Shown here one piece after another: positions 45,320 through 54,603 of a DNA stretch of 64,000 nucleotides. The DNA comes from Achromobacter piechaudii NBRC 102461 (GTDB taxonomy: Bacteria; Pseudomonadota; Gammaproteobacteria; Burkholderiales; Burkholderiaceae_B): positions 213,242 through 277,241 of the forward strand of contig NZ_BCTK01000015.1 of the NCBI RefSeq assembly GCF_001571245.1. Direction: 5' to 3'. A model generated the notes under the pieces. The model ran no database searches, was not told where the DNA came from, and saw nothing but the letters and a program-made list of their open reading frames with translations. Every line of letters begins with the position of its first letter. The stretch's first letter is position 1. The position numbers were made by a program, and so were the translations under genes.

Positions 45320-46414
45320 TCAGCCGCCAGGTTGGCCCAACGTGGCGATCATGGCGTCGTAACTGCCTTCAGCCACGCGAAACCAAGGCACTTCCTTGTC
45401 CCGAAACGCCACCATGCTGTCGTACAGCTTCTTGAACATTGGATCCTTGGCGCTCAGATCCTTGTAGGCGGCGAGCGAGGCGTCGTAACAGGCTTGCAGC
45501 ACGGGTTTGGGAAACGCCTTGAGCTGCGCGCCGCGCGACACGAGACGGCGCAGCGCGTCGGGATTACCTGCGTCGTACTTGGCGATCATGTTGGCGCTTG
45601 CCATGCGGCACGCCAATGCCAGCGCAGACTGATACGGTTTCGGAAGTTCGTCGTAGGCGTCCTGGTTCACGTATAGCGAAAGCTGCAAGGTGCCGGCCCA
45701 CCAACCCGGAAAGTAGTAATTGCGCGCCACCTTGTACAGCGCGAGGCTTTCGTCGTCGTACGGACCTACCCAGGCCACCGCGTCGACCGCGCCTTGTTCC
45801 AGGGCCGCGTAGCTTTCAGCCACAGGCACATCGACGGGCGTGGCGCCCAGCCGTGACAGCACATGTCGCGCGAAGCCGCTGGCTTTGACCTTCAGGCCGC
45901 GCAGGTCGTCAACCGTCTTGACCTCGCCGCGAAACCATCCGCCCATCTGCGCGCCGGTGTAGCCGCAAGGGAAGTTCATGATGTTGTACTTGTCGAACAG
46001 CACGCGCGTCAGCGCCAGGCCTTCGCCCTGGCTCATCCAGGCGTTCATCTGCCGAGTGTTCAGGCCGAACGGCACGCCCGCATCAAAACTGAGCGCGGGG
46101 TCGATATCGAAATAGCGCGTTGATGCGGTATGCCCGCAATCCACCACGCGATGCTGTACGGCTTCAAGAACCTGGCCCGGCTGGACGAGATCACCCGCCG
46201 GAAAAATCTCGATGGCAAAGTGCCCGTCGGTCACCTCGGACACGTAGCGCGCGACGTCCTCGGCCCCCGCGAACAAGGTGGGCGATTCGCTGGGAAAGCT
46301 GGACGCCAGCCGCCATGTGACGGTCGGGGCCTCTTGAGCGATGGCGGGCGCCGCCAGCGCGGCACCACCCGCCGCGCCCAAGGCGGCTTGTTTTAGAAAT
46401 GCGCGGCGTTGCAT
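45320..46414 (-). CDS. Orphan TRAP-type solute-binding protein
   Basis: The 364-residue protein begins MQRRAFLKQAALGAAGGAAL with a twin-arginine motif (RRAFLK) and a hydrophobic stretch ending AAPAIAQ, so export by Tat is likely. The mature part is a DctP/TakP-type receptor: WRLASSFPSESPTLFAGAED, EIFPAGDLVQPGQVLEAVQH, DVPVAESYAALEQGAVDAVA and LYKVARNYYFPGW. No TRAP permease genes are adjacent, so it must share a permease encoded elsewhere or act alone. It interrupts the usual truA-trpF adjacency. Confidence 0.88.
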   Translation of the reverse strand: MQRRAFLKQAALGAAGGAALAAPAIAQEAPTVTWRLASSFPSESPTLFAGAEDVARYVSEVTDGHFAIEIFPAGDLVQPGQVLEAVQHRVVDCGHTASTRYFDIDPALSFDAGVPFGLNTRQMNAWMSQGEGLALTRVLFDKYNIMNFPCGYTGAQMGGWFRGEVKTVDDLRGLKVKASGFARHVLSRLGATPVDVPVAESYAALEQGAVDAVAWVGPYDDESLALYKVARNYYFPGWWAGTLQLSLYVNQDAYDELPKPYQSALALACRMASANMIAKYDAGNPDALRRLVSRGAQLKAFPKPVLQACYDASLAAYKDLSAKDPMFKKLYDSMVAFRDKEVPWFRVAEGSYDAMIATLGQPGG

Positions 46415-46490
46415 GGCGATACCCCCTTTAAGCGCGCGTAAGGCGCGATCCGCGGTGGCGGCTTTTAGTAGTGCCTATTTTCAGTAGTAC

Positions 46491-47303
46491 CTAATAGGAC
46501 TGCGTAAACGGCGACAACAACGATGACCCGCCATCCAGTTCTTGCAGGCCAAATTCGGCCGGGTAGTCAATGGAGGACAGGTATAGCCCATCAGGCGCAA
46601 ACGTCGGTGCGCCCCGCGTGCGGTCGCGCAAGGACAGCAACTGCGCCATCCAGTCCACCGATTCCCTGCCCTGCCCCACTTGCAGCAATGCACCCATGAT
46701 GTTGCGCACCATGTGGTGCAGAAACGCATTGGCCTTCAAGGTGAATACCAGAAACGGCCCGCGCTCGGCGATGTCGAGCCGGTGCATGTGGCGCACCGGA
46801 TGCTTGGCCTGGCATTGCGAAGAACGGAAGCTTGAAAAATCGTGTTCGCCAACCAGGGCTTGCGCGGCGGCACGCATGGCGTCTACGTCCAGCGTCTGGA
46901 AGCACCAGCCCGCCCGACCCGCCCACAGCGCCGGCCGCACGCGGCCACGCCACAGCAGATACACATAGGTGCGGGCGCGCGCGGAAAAGCGTGCATGAAA
47001 TTCGTCCGACACTTCCTGCGCCCACTGCACTGACACACTGGGCGGAAGAAAGGCGTTCACGCCGCGCACCCATGACTCCATGCGCCGGTCCAACGACGTG
47101 TCCAAGTGCACCACCTGCATCGCGCCGTGCACGCCGGTATCGGTGCGGCCCGCGCATATCGTGGGAACCGGGTCTTGCACACCGCAGAATCTTGCCAAGG
47201 CCGACTCCAGCGTGTCCTGTACCGTCTGCCGGTGCGGCTGCGTCTGCCAACCCTGCCAAGCGGAGCCGTCATACGCCAGCCCCAATGCAACTCTAGACAT
47301 CAT
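46491..47303 (-). CDS. truA: tRNA pseudouridine(38-40) synthase
   Basis: TruA modifies the anticodon arm of many tRNAs. The 270-residue protein has [20 protein letters not shown] at the start, the catalytic Asp in [20 protein letters not shown] and the [20 protein letters not shown] segment. Two ATGs are adjacent (47303 and 47300) and either may be used. The gene starts directly at the fimV stop, an arrangement conserved in Betaproteobacteria. Confidence 0.96.
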   Translation of the reverse strand: MMSRVALGLAYDGSAWQGWQTQPHRQTVQDTLESALARFCGVQDPVPTICAGRTDTGVHGAMQVVHLDTSLDRRMESWVRGVNAFLPPSVSVQWAQEVSDEFHARFSARARTYVYLLWRGRVRPALWAGRAGWCFQTLDVDAMRAAAQALVGEHDFSSFRSSQCQAKHPVRHMHRLDIAERGPFLVFTLKANAFLHHMVRNIMGALLQVGQGRESVDWMAQLLSLRDRTRGAPTFAPDGLYLSSIDYPAEFGLQELDGGSSLLSPFTQSY

Positions 47304-49274
47304 TCAAACCCGTGGACCGCTGACTCGGCGCGGTTCGTCCGTGGGCGGTTCGTCCAGGTCGAGATTGATCGTATCGAGCTTGCGGTTCAGCGCTGCCGTG
47401 TCCAGCGCCGGCTCGTTAAATGCGTAGGTATCTTCGTCATCATCGTCGCGCCGGGCGCCGGCACGACGCAGCAGCCACGCAATGGCGAAGGCGATCAGCG
47501 CCAGCAAGGCGGTGACGATGACAAGCAGGTTGTCGGCCAACCAGCTGGGCATACCGCTCGTGACGTCCTTGGCGTTGTCGGCGGTTTTGCCGACAGGAGG
47601 CGTCGCGGTGGAGGTGGCGCCGGCCGGGCTGCTTGCGCCTGGGGCGCCAGTCGCGCCCGGGATGCCCGGAGTGCCCGATGCGCCAGGAGTGCCTGCTGCG
47701 CCCGGAGTGCCTGCTGCGCCCGAAGTGCCTGATGCGCCCGGAGTACCTGCTGCGCCCGGAGTCCCTGCTGTGCCCGGAGTGCCTGCTGCGCCCGGAGTGC
47801 CTGATGCGGCCGGAGTGCCTGCTGCGCCCGGAGTGCCTGCTGCGCCCGGAGTGCCTGCTGCGCCCGGAGTGCCTGCTGCGCCCGGAGTGCCTGCTGCGCC
47901 CGGAGTCCCTGCTGCGCCCGGAGTCCCTGCTGCGCCCGGAGTGCCTGCTGCGCCCGGAGTGCCTGCTGCGCCCGAAGTGCCTGCTGCGCCCGAAGTGCCT
48001 GCTGCACCCGAATTGCCGGCCGCATCCGGTGTGCCTGCCGCACCCGAAGTGCCTGCCGCACCCGGTGTGCCTGCCGCACCCGAAGTGCCTGCTGCACCCG
48101 GTGTGCCTGCCGCACCCGGAGTGCCCGCTGCGCCTGGAGCACCTGCGGTGCCAGGAGAACCCGCGGCTCCCGATGCCGCCGCTGCGCCAGCAACGGCCGA
48201 AGCTCCCGAAGCACCCGTGCCACCCGACCCCGCCGCGCCTTGCTGCGCGACGGCCTTGTTCAATTCGTCGACGTTGCTTTGCAGTTGGTTGACGCGCCCT
48301 TCGGCATCCTTGAGCGCGCGCTCGCTGGAAGTCTTCGCGTCGGCTTGGGCATCCGCCTGCTCGGCGGCGCTACCCGTGGCCTGCCCTGTCGACAAGCGCA
48401 CACGGTCCTGTGTGGGTGCGGGTGTGGCGACGCCGGTGTCGCCGGTTTGGCCCACCGTGCCCGATGCAGCGTCCTGTCCCTTCACCACGGAGGGGTTTGC
48501 CCCGGCGGCCGCGCCGACGCGGGCGCGGTATTTCGCAAACGCCTCGGCGTGCTCGTTGAAAATGCGGCGTGCTTCGGCCGGATCGATTGCCCGAACCGTC
48601 GCCGCATCGGGAATCTTCAACTTCTGCCCGGCGCGAACCAGGTTCATGTTGTTCTGAATAAAGGCGTCGGGATTGGCGCGCCACAGCGCCACCAGCATCT
48701 GATAGACCGAGGCATTGGGCACCGCATTGCGCTGCGCAATACCAAACAGGTTGTCGCCCTGCTTCACATTGACGGTTGCGGTGCCAGATCCCGCGCGCCC
48801 CGCGCCGCCAACGGATGCCGGCGTCACATCAGCGCCCGTGCCTCGCAGGGGAACAAGAATGCTGACCTGCACCTGCCGCTGGCCAGAGCTTGAACTGATA
48901 TCCAGCAGCAGATCCACCGCACCGCTCGTGGGAGGCTGCGTACCGCGCACGCGTAGATTCTTGCGCGTACTGTCAATGCCGTCTTCGACACGAACCACCA
49001 TGCTGGCCAACGGCACCGGCGGTTTCAGTCCCGCGCGCTGCCAGGCGGCTTCGTCCGCGACCGTCACTTTCAGGGACGACACTTCGTCGGCCGTCAATTC
49101 CTGCAAGCCCACCACCGCCTGCAACGGCGCGCCCGGCCCGGACACCACGCGGGAATGCCCGACCCGCATGGCCAACGCCGAACTGCACATGCTCGACCCA
49201 ATCGCCAAAGCGATCGCCCATTGAAGGGATTTCAAACGGCGGGCATGCTTCACAGGGCGCGAACGCTGGGTCAT
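47304..49274 (-). CDS. fimV: FimV-like LysM protein with collagen-like insert
   Basis: The 656-residue envelope protein has a signal segment (about 1-35, ending SSALA). The FimV N-terminal domain follows (residues 36-145, QAVVGLQELTADEVSSLKVT), then a LysM-type peptidoglycan-binding region (about 168-225, VNVKQGDNLFGIAQRNAVPN and LVRAGQKLKIPD). A coiled-coil stretch comes next (about 305-345), then ~180 residues of Gly-X-Y triplets, one transmembrane helix (about 585-605, LLVIVTALLALIAFAIAWLL) and an acidic cytoplasmic tail (DDDDEDTYAF). FimV homologues organise the cell pole and type IV pili. Here the C-terminal cytoplasmic part is short and the collagen-like insert occupies the periplasmic linker. 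Confidence 0.9.
   Translation of the reverse strand: MTQRSRPVKHARRLKSLQWAIALAIGSSMCSSALAMRVGHSRVVSGPGAPLQAVVGLQELTADEVSSLKVTVADEAAWQRAGLKPPVPLASMVVRVEDGIDSTRKNLRVRGTQPPTSGAVDLLLDISSSSGQRQVQVSILVPLRGTGADVTPASVGGAGRAGSGTATVNVKQGDNLFGIAQRNAVPNASVYQMLVALWRANPDAFIQNNMNLVRAGQKLKIPDAATVRAIDPAEARRIFNEHAEAFAKYRARVGAAAGANPSVVKGQDAASGTVGQTGDTGVATPAPTQDRVRLSTGQATGSAAEQADAQADAKTSSERALKDAEGRVNQLQSNVDELNKAVAQQGAAGSGGTGASGASAVAGAAAASGAAGSPGTAGAPGAAGTPGAAGTPGAAGTSGAAGTPGAAGTSGAAGTPDAAGNSGAAGTSGAAGTSGAAGTPGAAGTPGAAGTPGAAGTPGAAGTPGAAGTPGAAGTPGAAGTPGAAGTPAASGTPGAAGTPGTAGTPGAAGTPGASGTSGAAGTPGAAGTPGASGTPGIPGATGAPGASSPAGATSTATPPVGKTADNAKDVTSGMPSWLADNLLVIVTALLALIAFAIAWLLRRAGARRDDDDEDTYAFNEPALDTAALNRKLDTINLDLDEPPTDEPRRVSGPRV
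47631..48170 (-). repeat. Collagen-like tandem repeat inside fimV
   Basis: Exactly 60 triplets are encoded, 58 of them starting with Gly. Most alternate Gly-Ala-Ala and Gly-Thr-Pro. The two exceptions are one Asp-Ala-Ala and one Ala-Ala-Ser. At the DNA level the core is an 18-bp unit (GTGCCTGCTGCGCCCGGA on the plus strand) repeated many times with few changes, most uniformly at about 47815-47960. Such DNA can change copy number by slippage without shifting frame. Confidence 0.95.
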
Positions 49275-49462
49275 AAGCTGGAATTCCGTTCTTGTAGTCG
49301 CATTACGGGTTAGCGCTGATCGCGCGCGAGATGAGCGGGAACAGGCCTCAATTCACGGGAAAAGTGTAATGGATGATGCCCGTTTCACAAACCTGAAAGG
49401 CGCTTCGGCGTTGGCTCTCGGGCACATCCGCCACACCCTCTTTACGATTGCCGAAACGTCAA

Positions 49463-49480
49463 GGGCACCCGAAGGTGCCC
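49463..49480 (-). terminator. Hairpin downstream of asd
   Basis: GGGCACC and GGTGCCC pair around CGAA. The T-run on the minus strand is weak. It lies in the 260-bp asd-fimV gap, which otherwise holds only the presumed fimV promoter. Confidence 0.6.
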
Positions 49481-49534
49481 CTGATTGTCTTCAAGGCCGA
49501 TCAGACGTTTCTTATCGGCCCATCAACCCCTGCT

Positions 49535-50665
49535 TCAGGCTTCGGCCAGCGCAATGCGCAGCATGCGGCGCAGCGGTTCGGCGGCGCCCCACAGCAGTTG
49601 GTCGCCCACGGTGAACGCGCCCAGGTACTGCGAGCCCATCGACAGCTTGCGCAGACGGCCAACCGGAATGTCCAGCGTGCCGGTCACGGCAACCGGGGTC
49701 AGCGCGGAAACGGTCGCTTCCTTGGTATTGGGAACAACCTTGGCCCACTGCGTGCCCTGCGCGATCAGCGCTTCGATTTCATCGAGCGGCACATCACGCT
49801 TGAGCTTGATGGTCAGGGCCTGGCTATGGCAGCGCATCGCGCCGATACGCACGCACAGACCGTCGATCGGCGTGGGGGCCGTGCCAAATGCGGCGCCGCG
49901 ACCCAGGATCTTGTTGGTTTCGACTTCGGCTTTCCACTCTTCCTTGGACATGCCATCGCCCAGATCCTTGTCGATCCAGGGAATCAGGTTGCCACCCAGC
50001 GGCACGCCGAAATGTTCGTGCGGCAGCGAATCATCTTTCTGCTTGGCCAGCACGCCACGGTCGATGGCCAGGATGGCCGAGGCCGGGTCATCCAGCAGCG
50101 GCTTGACGGCCTGGTTGATCTCGCCGAACTGGGTCAGCAGTTCGCGCATGTGCTGCGCGCCGCCGCCCGAGGCCGCCTGGTACGTCATGGACGTCATCCA
50201 CTCGACCAGGTCATTGTTGAACAAGCCGGCCAGGCCCATCAGCATGCAGCTGACCGTGCAGTTGCCGCCGATGAAGTTGCGCACACCGCGCTTGAGCGCC
50301 GCGTCGATGACCGGGCGGTTGACCGGGTCCAGGACGATGATGGCGTCGTCGGCCATGCGCAAGGTGCTGGCCGCATCGATCCAGATGCCGTTCCAGCCCG
50401 CGCCGCGCAGCTTGGGATAGACCTCGGACGTGTAGTCGCCGCCTTGTGCCGTCACAATAATCGGCAGTTTTTTCAGAGCATCAATATCGTAGGCGTTTTG
50501 CAACGGGCCCGCGCCTTCGGCCCACGTGGGCGCGGCGCCGCCAGCATTGCTGGTGGAAAAGAACACCGGTTCGATCAGTGCGAAGTCGTTCTCGTCGCGC
50601 ATGCGTTGCATGAGCACCGAGCCGACCATTCCGCGCCAGCCGACAAGGCCTACTGCTTGATTCAT
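49535..50665 (-). CDS. asd: Aspartate-semialdehyde dehydrogenase
   Basis: Asd makes aspartate semialdehyde for lysine, threonine, methionine and diaminopimelate. The 376-residue protein starts with the NADP-binding [18 protein letters not shown]. The active-site Cys is in [17 protein letters not shown], and the catalytic His region is near the C-terminus ([19 protein letters not shown]). Size and motifs fit the gamma/beta-proteobacterial Asd type. It follows leuB in the same direction but behind a strong terminator, so it probably has its own promoter. Confidence 0.97.
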   Translation of the reverse strand: MNQAVGLVGWRGMVGSVLMQRMRDENDFALIEPVFFSTSNAGGAAPTWAEGAGPLQNAYDIDALKKLPIIVTAQGGDYTSEVYPKLRGAGWNGIWIDAASTLRMADDAIIVLDPVNRPVIDAALKRGVRNFIGGNCTVSCMLMGLAGLFNNDLVEWMTSMTYQAASGGGAQHMRELLTQFGEINQAVKPLLDDPASAILAIDRGVLAKQKDDSLPHEHFGVPLGGNLIPWIDKDLGDGMSKEEWKAEVETNKILGRGAAFGTAPTPIDGLCVRIGAMRCHSQALTIKLKRDVPLDEIEALIAQGTQWAKVVPNTKEATVSALTPVAVTGTLDIPVGRLRKLSMGSQYLGAFTVGDQLLWGAAEPLRRMLRIALAEA

Positions 50666-50823
50666 TTCAATCGCTCTATAAAGGTGGAGACAAGGTCCGG
50701 GTAGAAAAAGTCGTGCAATTCAACAATTTATCAGAATGCACGGGTGGATGTTGCGGCGCAGCTAGAAAAATTTAGGGGCGGAACCGTGTCCACCGCCCGA
50801 CGCAGCGCCGTCGCAACAGGAGC

Positions 50824-50851
50824 AAAAAAAGGGCCGCTACAAAGGCGGCCC
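50824..50851 (-). terminator. Terminator of the leuCDB operon
   Basis: GGGCCGC and GCGGCCC pair around a seven-base loop, followed on the minus strand by seven T residues. It lies 48 bp after the leuB stop. Confidence 0.9.
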
Positions 50852-50898
50852 CCTTCGAACACGGGGCAGCGCCGCAAGGGCGCGCCCCTGCATGGCGA

Positions 50899-51975
50899 TC
50901 AGGCCAGGGCTTTGAGAACCGCGTCGCCCATGCCTGCCGTGCTGACCTTGGTCGTGCCCGGCTCGAAGATGTCGGCAGTGCGCAGGCCGTCGGCCAGCAC
51001 ACGACGCACGGCGGCTTCGATACGGTCGGCCTGCGGGGCCAGGTTCAGCGAGTAGCGCAGCAGCATGGCGGCCGACAGGATGGTCGCCAACGGGTTGGCG
51101 ATGCCCTTGCCCGCGATGTCCGGAGCCGAACCGTGGCTGGGTTCGTACAGGCCCTGACCACCCGCGTTCAGCGAGGCCGACGGCAGCATGCCGATGGAAC
51201 CCGTGAGCATGGCCGCCTCGTCCGACAGAATGTCGCCGAACAGGTTGCCCGTGACGATCACGTCGAACTGGCGCGGGTTGCGCACCAGCTGCATCGCCGC
51301 ATTGTCGACATACATATGCGACAGCTCGACGTCCGGATATTCGCGCGCCACTTCGATGACGATATCGCGCCAGAACTGCGAGGTTTCCAGCACGTTGGCC
51401 TTGTCCACGCTGCACAGCTTCTTGTTGCGCTTCTGCGCCGATTCAAAGCCGATGCGCGCAATGCGGCGCACTTCGGATTCGGCATAGCGCATGGTGTCGT
51501 AGCCTTCGCGTTCGCCAGCGAACACGCCATCCGGCGACGAACGGACGCCGCGCGGCGTACCGAAATAGATGTCGCCGGTCAGCTCACGAATGATGAGGAT
51601 GTCCAGTCCGGACACGATCTCGGGCTTGAGCGACGAGGCGCTGGCCAGCTCGGGATACAGGATGGCGGGACGCAGGTTGGCAAACAGGCCCAGCGCCTTG
51701 CGCAGGCCCAGAATGGCCTGCTCGGGACGGAATTCGCGCGGCAGGCTGTCGTACTTCCAGTCGCCGACGGCGCCAAACAGCACGGCGTCCGATTCCTTGG
51801 CCAGGTTGAGCGTGGCCGGAGGCAGCGGGTGTTCGAACTGGTCGAACGCGGCGCCGCCCACCGGAGCCTGCTTGATGTCGAAAGACACGTCCAGCGCCTT
51901 GAGCACGCGCACGGCCTGCTCGACGATTTCCGGTCCGATGCCGTCACCCGGCAAGACTGCAATGTTGTGGGTCAT
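50899..51975 (-). CDS. leuB: 3-isopropylmalate dehydrogenase
   Basis: LeuB oxidises and decarboxylates 3-isopropylmalate with NAD in leucine synthesis. The 358-residue sequence shows [20 protein letters not shown], the [14 protein letters not shown] substrate-binding Arg region, [15 protein letters not shown] and [20 protein letters not shown]. It follows leuD by 29 bp. Length and motifs are normal. Confidence 0.98.
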   Translation of the reverse strand: MTHNIAVLPGDGIGPEIVEQAVRVLKALDVSFDIKQAPVGGAAFDQFEHPLPPATLNLAKESDAVLFGAVGDWKYDSLPREFRPEQAILGLRKALGLFANLRPAILYPELASASSLKPEIVSGLDILIIRELTGDIYFGTPRGVRSSPDGVFAGEREGYDTMRYAESEVRRIARIGFESAQKRNKKLCSVDKANVLETSQFWRDIVIEVAREYPDVELSHMYVDNAAMQLVRNPRQFDVIVTGNLFGDILSDEAAMLTGSIGMLPSASLNAGGQGLYEPSHGSAPDIAGKGIANPLATILSAAMLLRYSLNLAPQADRIEAAVRRVLADGLRTADIFEPGTTKVSTAGMGDAVLKALA

Positions 51976-52004
51976 TTAAAAGCGATCCTGTGATCAGAAT
52001 GGGT

Positions 52005-52655
52005 TCAGGCGATGGGGCGGCTTTCCAGCCACGGATGGCGGGCCAGGCGTTCGGCCTCGAAAGCGCGGATCTTGTCGGAATGGCGCAACGTCAGGCCGAT
52101 GTCGTCAAAGCCGTTCAGCAGGCAGTACTTGCGGAAAGGTTCGATATCGAACCCCATCGCGCGGCCGTCGGCGGCGATGACCACCTGGCGGTCCAGGTCG
52201 ATCTGCAACTTGTAGTTGGGGAAGGCTTTGACTTCGTCGAACAGGCGCGCCACTTCCAACTCGGACAGCACGATCGGCAACAGGCCGTTCTTGAAGCTGT
52301 TGTTGAAGAAGATGTCGGCGTACGAGGGCGCGATGATGGCGCGAAAGCCATATTGCGTCAGGGCCCAGGGCGCGTGCTCGCGGCTGGAGCCGCAGCCGAA
52401 ATTCTTGCGCGCCAGCAGGATCGACGCGCCTTGGTAGCGCGGCTGGTTCAGCACGAAATCCGGGTTCAGCGGACGCTTGCTGTTGTCCATGCCGGGTTCG
52501 CCGTGGTCCAGATAGCGCAGCTCGTCGAACAGGTTGGGGCCGAAACCGGTGCGCTGGATCGACTTGAGAAACTGCTTGGGGATGATGAGGTCCGTGTCGA
52601 CGTTTTCACGGTCGAGCGGAGCCACCAGGCCTTCGTGAGTGGTAAATGCTTGCAT
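52005..52655 (-). CDS. leuD: Isopropylmalate isomerase small subunit
   Basis: The 216-residue subunit forms, with LeuC, the enzyme that converts 2- to 3-isopropylmalate. It begins [20 protein letters not shown] and contains the conserved [15 protein letters not shown] swivelling-domain motif. ATG 52655 gives the exact family N-terminus, and in-frame codons further upstream (to 52856) lie inside leuC and are not used. The gap to leuC is 26 bp. Confidence 0.97.
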   Translation of the reverse strand: MQAFTTHEGLVAPLDRENVDTDLIIPKQFLKSIQRTGFGPNLFDELRYLDHGEPGMDNSKRPLNPDFVLNQPRYQGASILLARKNFGCGSSREHAPWALTQYGFRAIIAPSYADIFFNNSFKNGLLPIVLSELEVARLFDEVKAFPNYKLQIDLDRQVVIAADGRAMGFDIEPFRKYCLLNGFDDIGLTLRHSDKIRAFEAERLARHPWLESRPIA

Positions 52656-52681
52656 GATGTCGGTACTCGGTGCGTGATCGC

Positions 52682-54085
52682 TTAACGGAACGTGCGGACG
52701 TCGACGAAGTGGCCGGCCACGGCGGCGGCTGCCGCCATGGCGGGGCTGACCAGGTGCGTGCGGCCGCCCTGCCCTTGGCGCCCTTCGAAATTGCGGTTGG
52801 ACGTCGAGGCGCAACGTTCGCCGGGTTCGAGGCGGTCGGCGTTCATGGCCAGGCACATCGAACAGCCGGGTTCACGCCATTCAAAACCCGCTTCGATGAA
52901 AATCTTGTCCAGCCCTTCGCGTTCGGCCTGCTGCTTGACCAGGCCGGAACCCGGCACGATCATTGCCTGACGCACATTGGAAGCCACGCGCTTGCCACGC
53001 GCCACGGCAGCGGCGGCGCGCAGGTCTTCAATGCGCGAGTTCGTGCAAGAGCCGATGAACACGCGATCAACGCGGATGTCGGTCAAAGGGGTGTTGGGCT
53101 TGAGGCCCATGTATTGCAACGCGCGCTCCATGCCGCTGCGGCGCACATCGTCTTTTTCACGATCCGGGTCCGGCACGCGGGAATCCACCGGCAAGACCAT
53201 TTCGGGCGAGGTGCCCCAGGTGACCTGCGGCTTGATATCGCGGGCGCTGACCTGCACCACGGTGTCGAACTTGGCGCCTTCATCGGTATGCAGCGTGCGC
53301 CAGTACTTGACCGCCTGGTCCCACACCACGCCCGACGGCGCGAACGGACGGCCACGGAAATATTCGATGGTCTTGTCGTCGACGGCGACCATGCCGGAGC
53401 GGGCTCCGGCTTCGATGGCCATGTTGCACACGGTCATGCGACCTTCGACGGACAGCGCGCGGATGGTGCTGCCGGCAAATTCAATGGCGTGGCCGGTACC
53501 GCCGGCCGTGCCGATGATGCCGATGATGTGCAGCACGACGTCCTTGGCCGTACAGCCGAAAGGCAGGTCGCCTTCGACCTGGATCAGCATGCTTTTGGCT
53601 TTCTTCATCAGCAGCGTCTGTGTCGCCAGGACGTGCTCGACTTCAGAGGTGCCGATGCCGAAGGCCAATGCGCCCAGCGCGCCGTGCGTGCTGGTGTGCG
53701 AGTCGCCACAGACGACCGTCATGCCCGGCAGCGTTGCGCCTTGCTCGGGTCCGATCACGTGGACGATGCCTTGGCGCAGGTCGTTCATGCGGAATTCGGT
53801 GATGCCGTATTTTTCGCAGTTGGCGTCCAGCGTGTCCACTTGCAGCCGCGAAATCGGGTCGTCGATGCCCTGGGCGCGGTTCAACGTCGGCACGTTGTGG
53901 TCGGCCACCGCCAGGTTGGCGCCAGTGCGCCACGGCTTGCGACCGGCGATCGCCAGGCCTTCGAACGCCTGCGGGCTGGTGACTTCATGCACCAGGTGGC
54001 GATCGATATAGAGCAGACAGGTGCCGTCTGATTCCTGGTGGACGATGTGGGCGTCCCAGAGTTTGTCGTAAAGGGTTTGGGCCAT
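52682..54085 (-). CDS. leuC: Isopropylmalate isomerase large subunit
   Basis: The 467-residue aconitase-family protein begins [20 protein letters not shown]. It has the iron-sulfur Cys residues in [16 protein letters not shown] and the paired GCSMCLAMN, with [20 protein letters not shown] upstream. It is the first gene of leuCDB. The leader (54086-54240) contains a Val/Leu-rich mini-ORF and direct repeats that may control it. Confidence 0.98.
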   Translation of the reverse strand: MAQTLYDKLWDAHIVHQESDGTCLLYIDRHLVHEVTSPQAFEGLAIAGRKPWRTGANLAVADHNVPTLNRAQGIDDPISRLQVDTLDANCEKYGITEFRMNDLRQGIVHVIGPEQGATLPGMTVVCGDSHTSTHGALGALAFGIGTSEVEHVLATQTLLMKKAKSMLIQVEGDLPFGCTAKDVVLHIIGIIGTAGGTGHAIEFAGSTIRALSVEGRMTVCNMAIEAGARSGMVAVDDKTIEYFRGRPFAPSGVVWDQAVKYWRTLHTDEGAKFDTVVQVSARDIKPQVTWGTSPEMVLPVDSRVPDPDREKDDVRRSGMERALQYMGLKPNTPLTDIRVDRVFIGSCTNSRIEDLRAAAAVARGKRVASNVRQAMIVPGSGLVKQQAEREGLDKIFIEAGFEWREPGCSMCLAMNADRLEPGERCASTSNRNFEGRQGQGGRTHLVSPAMAAAAAVAGHFVDVRTFR

Positions 54086-54194
54086 GGATGCGCTCTGCAA
54101 ATAGACAATCCGGCTTGAGCCTCGCGCGGTTGAAAAGCAAATCGCTCCCGCGCCGGCCACTGCGGCATGGAGGAATTATGCCCAGGCTCTGAAC

Positions 54195-54236
54195 CTAGTA
54201 CAACCACACCATGGATACTAGTACCACCACTACCAT
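54195..54236 (-). promoter_or_regulatory. Val/Leu-rich mini-ORF and direct repeats upstream of leuC
   Basis: ATG 54236 opens a 13-codon frame reading MVVVVLVSMVWLY before TAG. It uses codons that are rare in this genome (GTA, CTA). The same DNA contains CTAGTAC twice, 23 bp apart (54195 and 54218), within a longer imperfect repeat. It may be a branched-chain leader peptide, an operator with two helix-phase-related half-sites, or both. No terminator hairpin lies between it and leuC. Confidence 0.45.
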
Positions 54237-54603
54237 GTTGGTTACGGAATCTGTCCCCGATGTCCCTCGGAATTTGTAATCAGGCACTGTGGAAAATTAA
54301 TCACAAAACGAAAATTCCTTCGGATAAATCTGATACAGAATTATCAGAACGATATAATCCTGTTTCACTACAGACACGTCACCTTCGAAATAATACGAAA
54401 TAAACCGTATTAATAAAGACGACATTTTTCTCAGTCTGTGAAGTTCGTGCAAATTCAGTCCAATTAGGTGATGTTGCGCGAAGAAACATTGTGGCGGGTC
54501 ATATTCACCCCTTAAAGAGTTAACAAATCTTGACTAGGGAAATATGACATTTACATACAATATGGCCGCCATTCATTCCCACTCCGACACGCGAATAATC
54601 ACC
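54237..54603. other. A+T-rich divergent gap, leuC / Lap locus
   Basis: About 370 bp without a credible gene and strikingly lower in G+C than the rest of the window. It must hold the promoters of leuCDB (leftward) and of the secretion genes (rightward). I could not assign -35/-10 boxes with confidence. An in-frame ATG at 54544 precedes the chosen TolC-like start. Confidence 0.5.

Noticed and set aside
47640..48230. Tandem short repeats as a CRISPR array
   Set aside because: Units are contiguous 18-bp codon repeats without spacers and lie inside a gene.
47482..48657. A plus-strand frame with Pro/Ala/Val repeats opposite fimV
   Set aside because: The repeats are the complement of the collagen-like region; fimV has signal, LysM and membrane features in the other direction.
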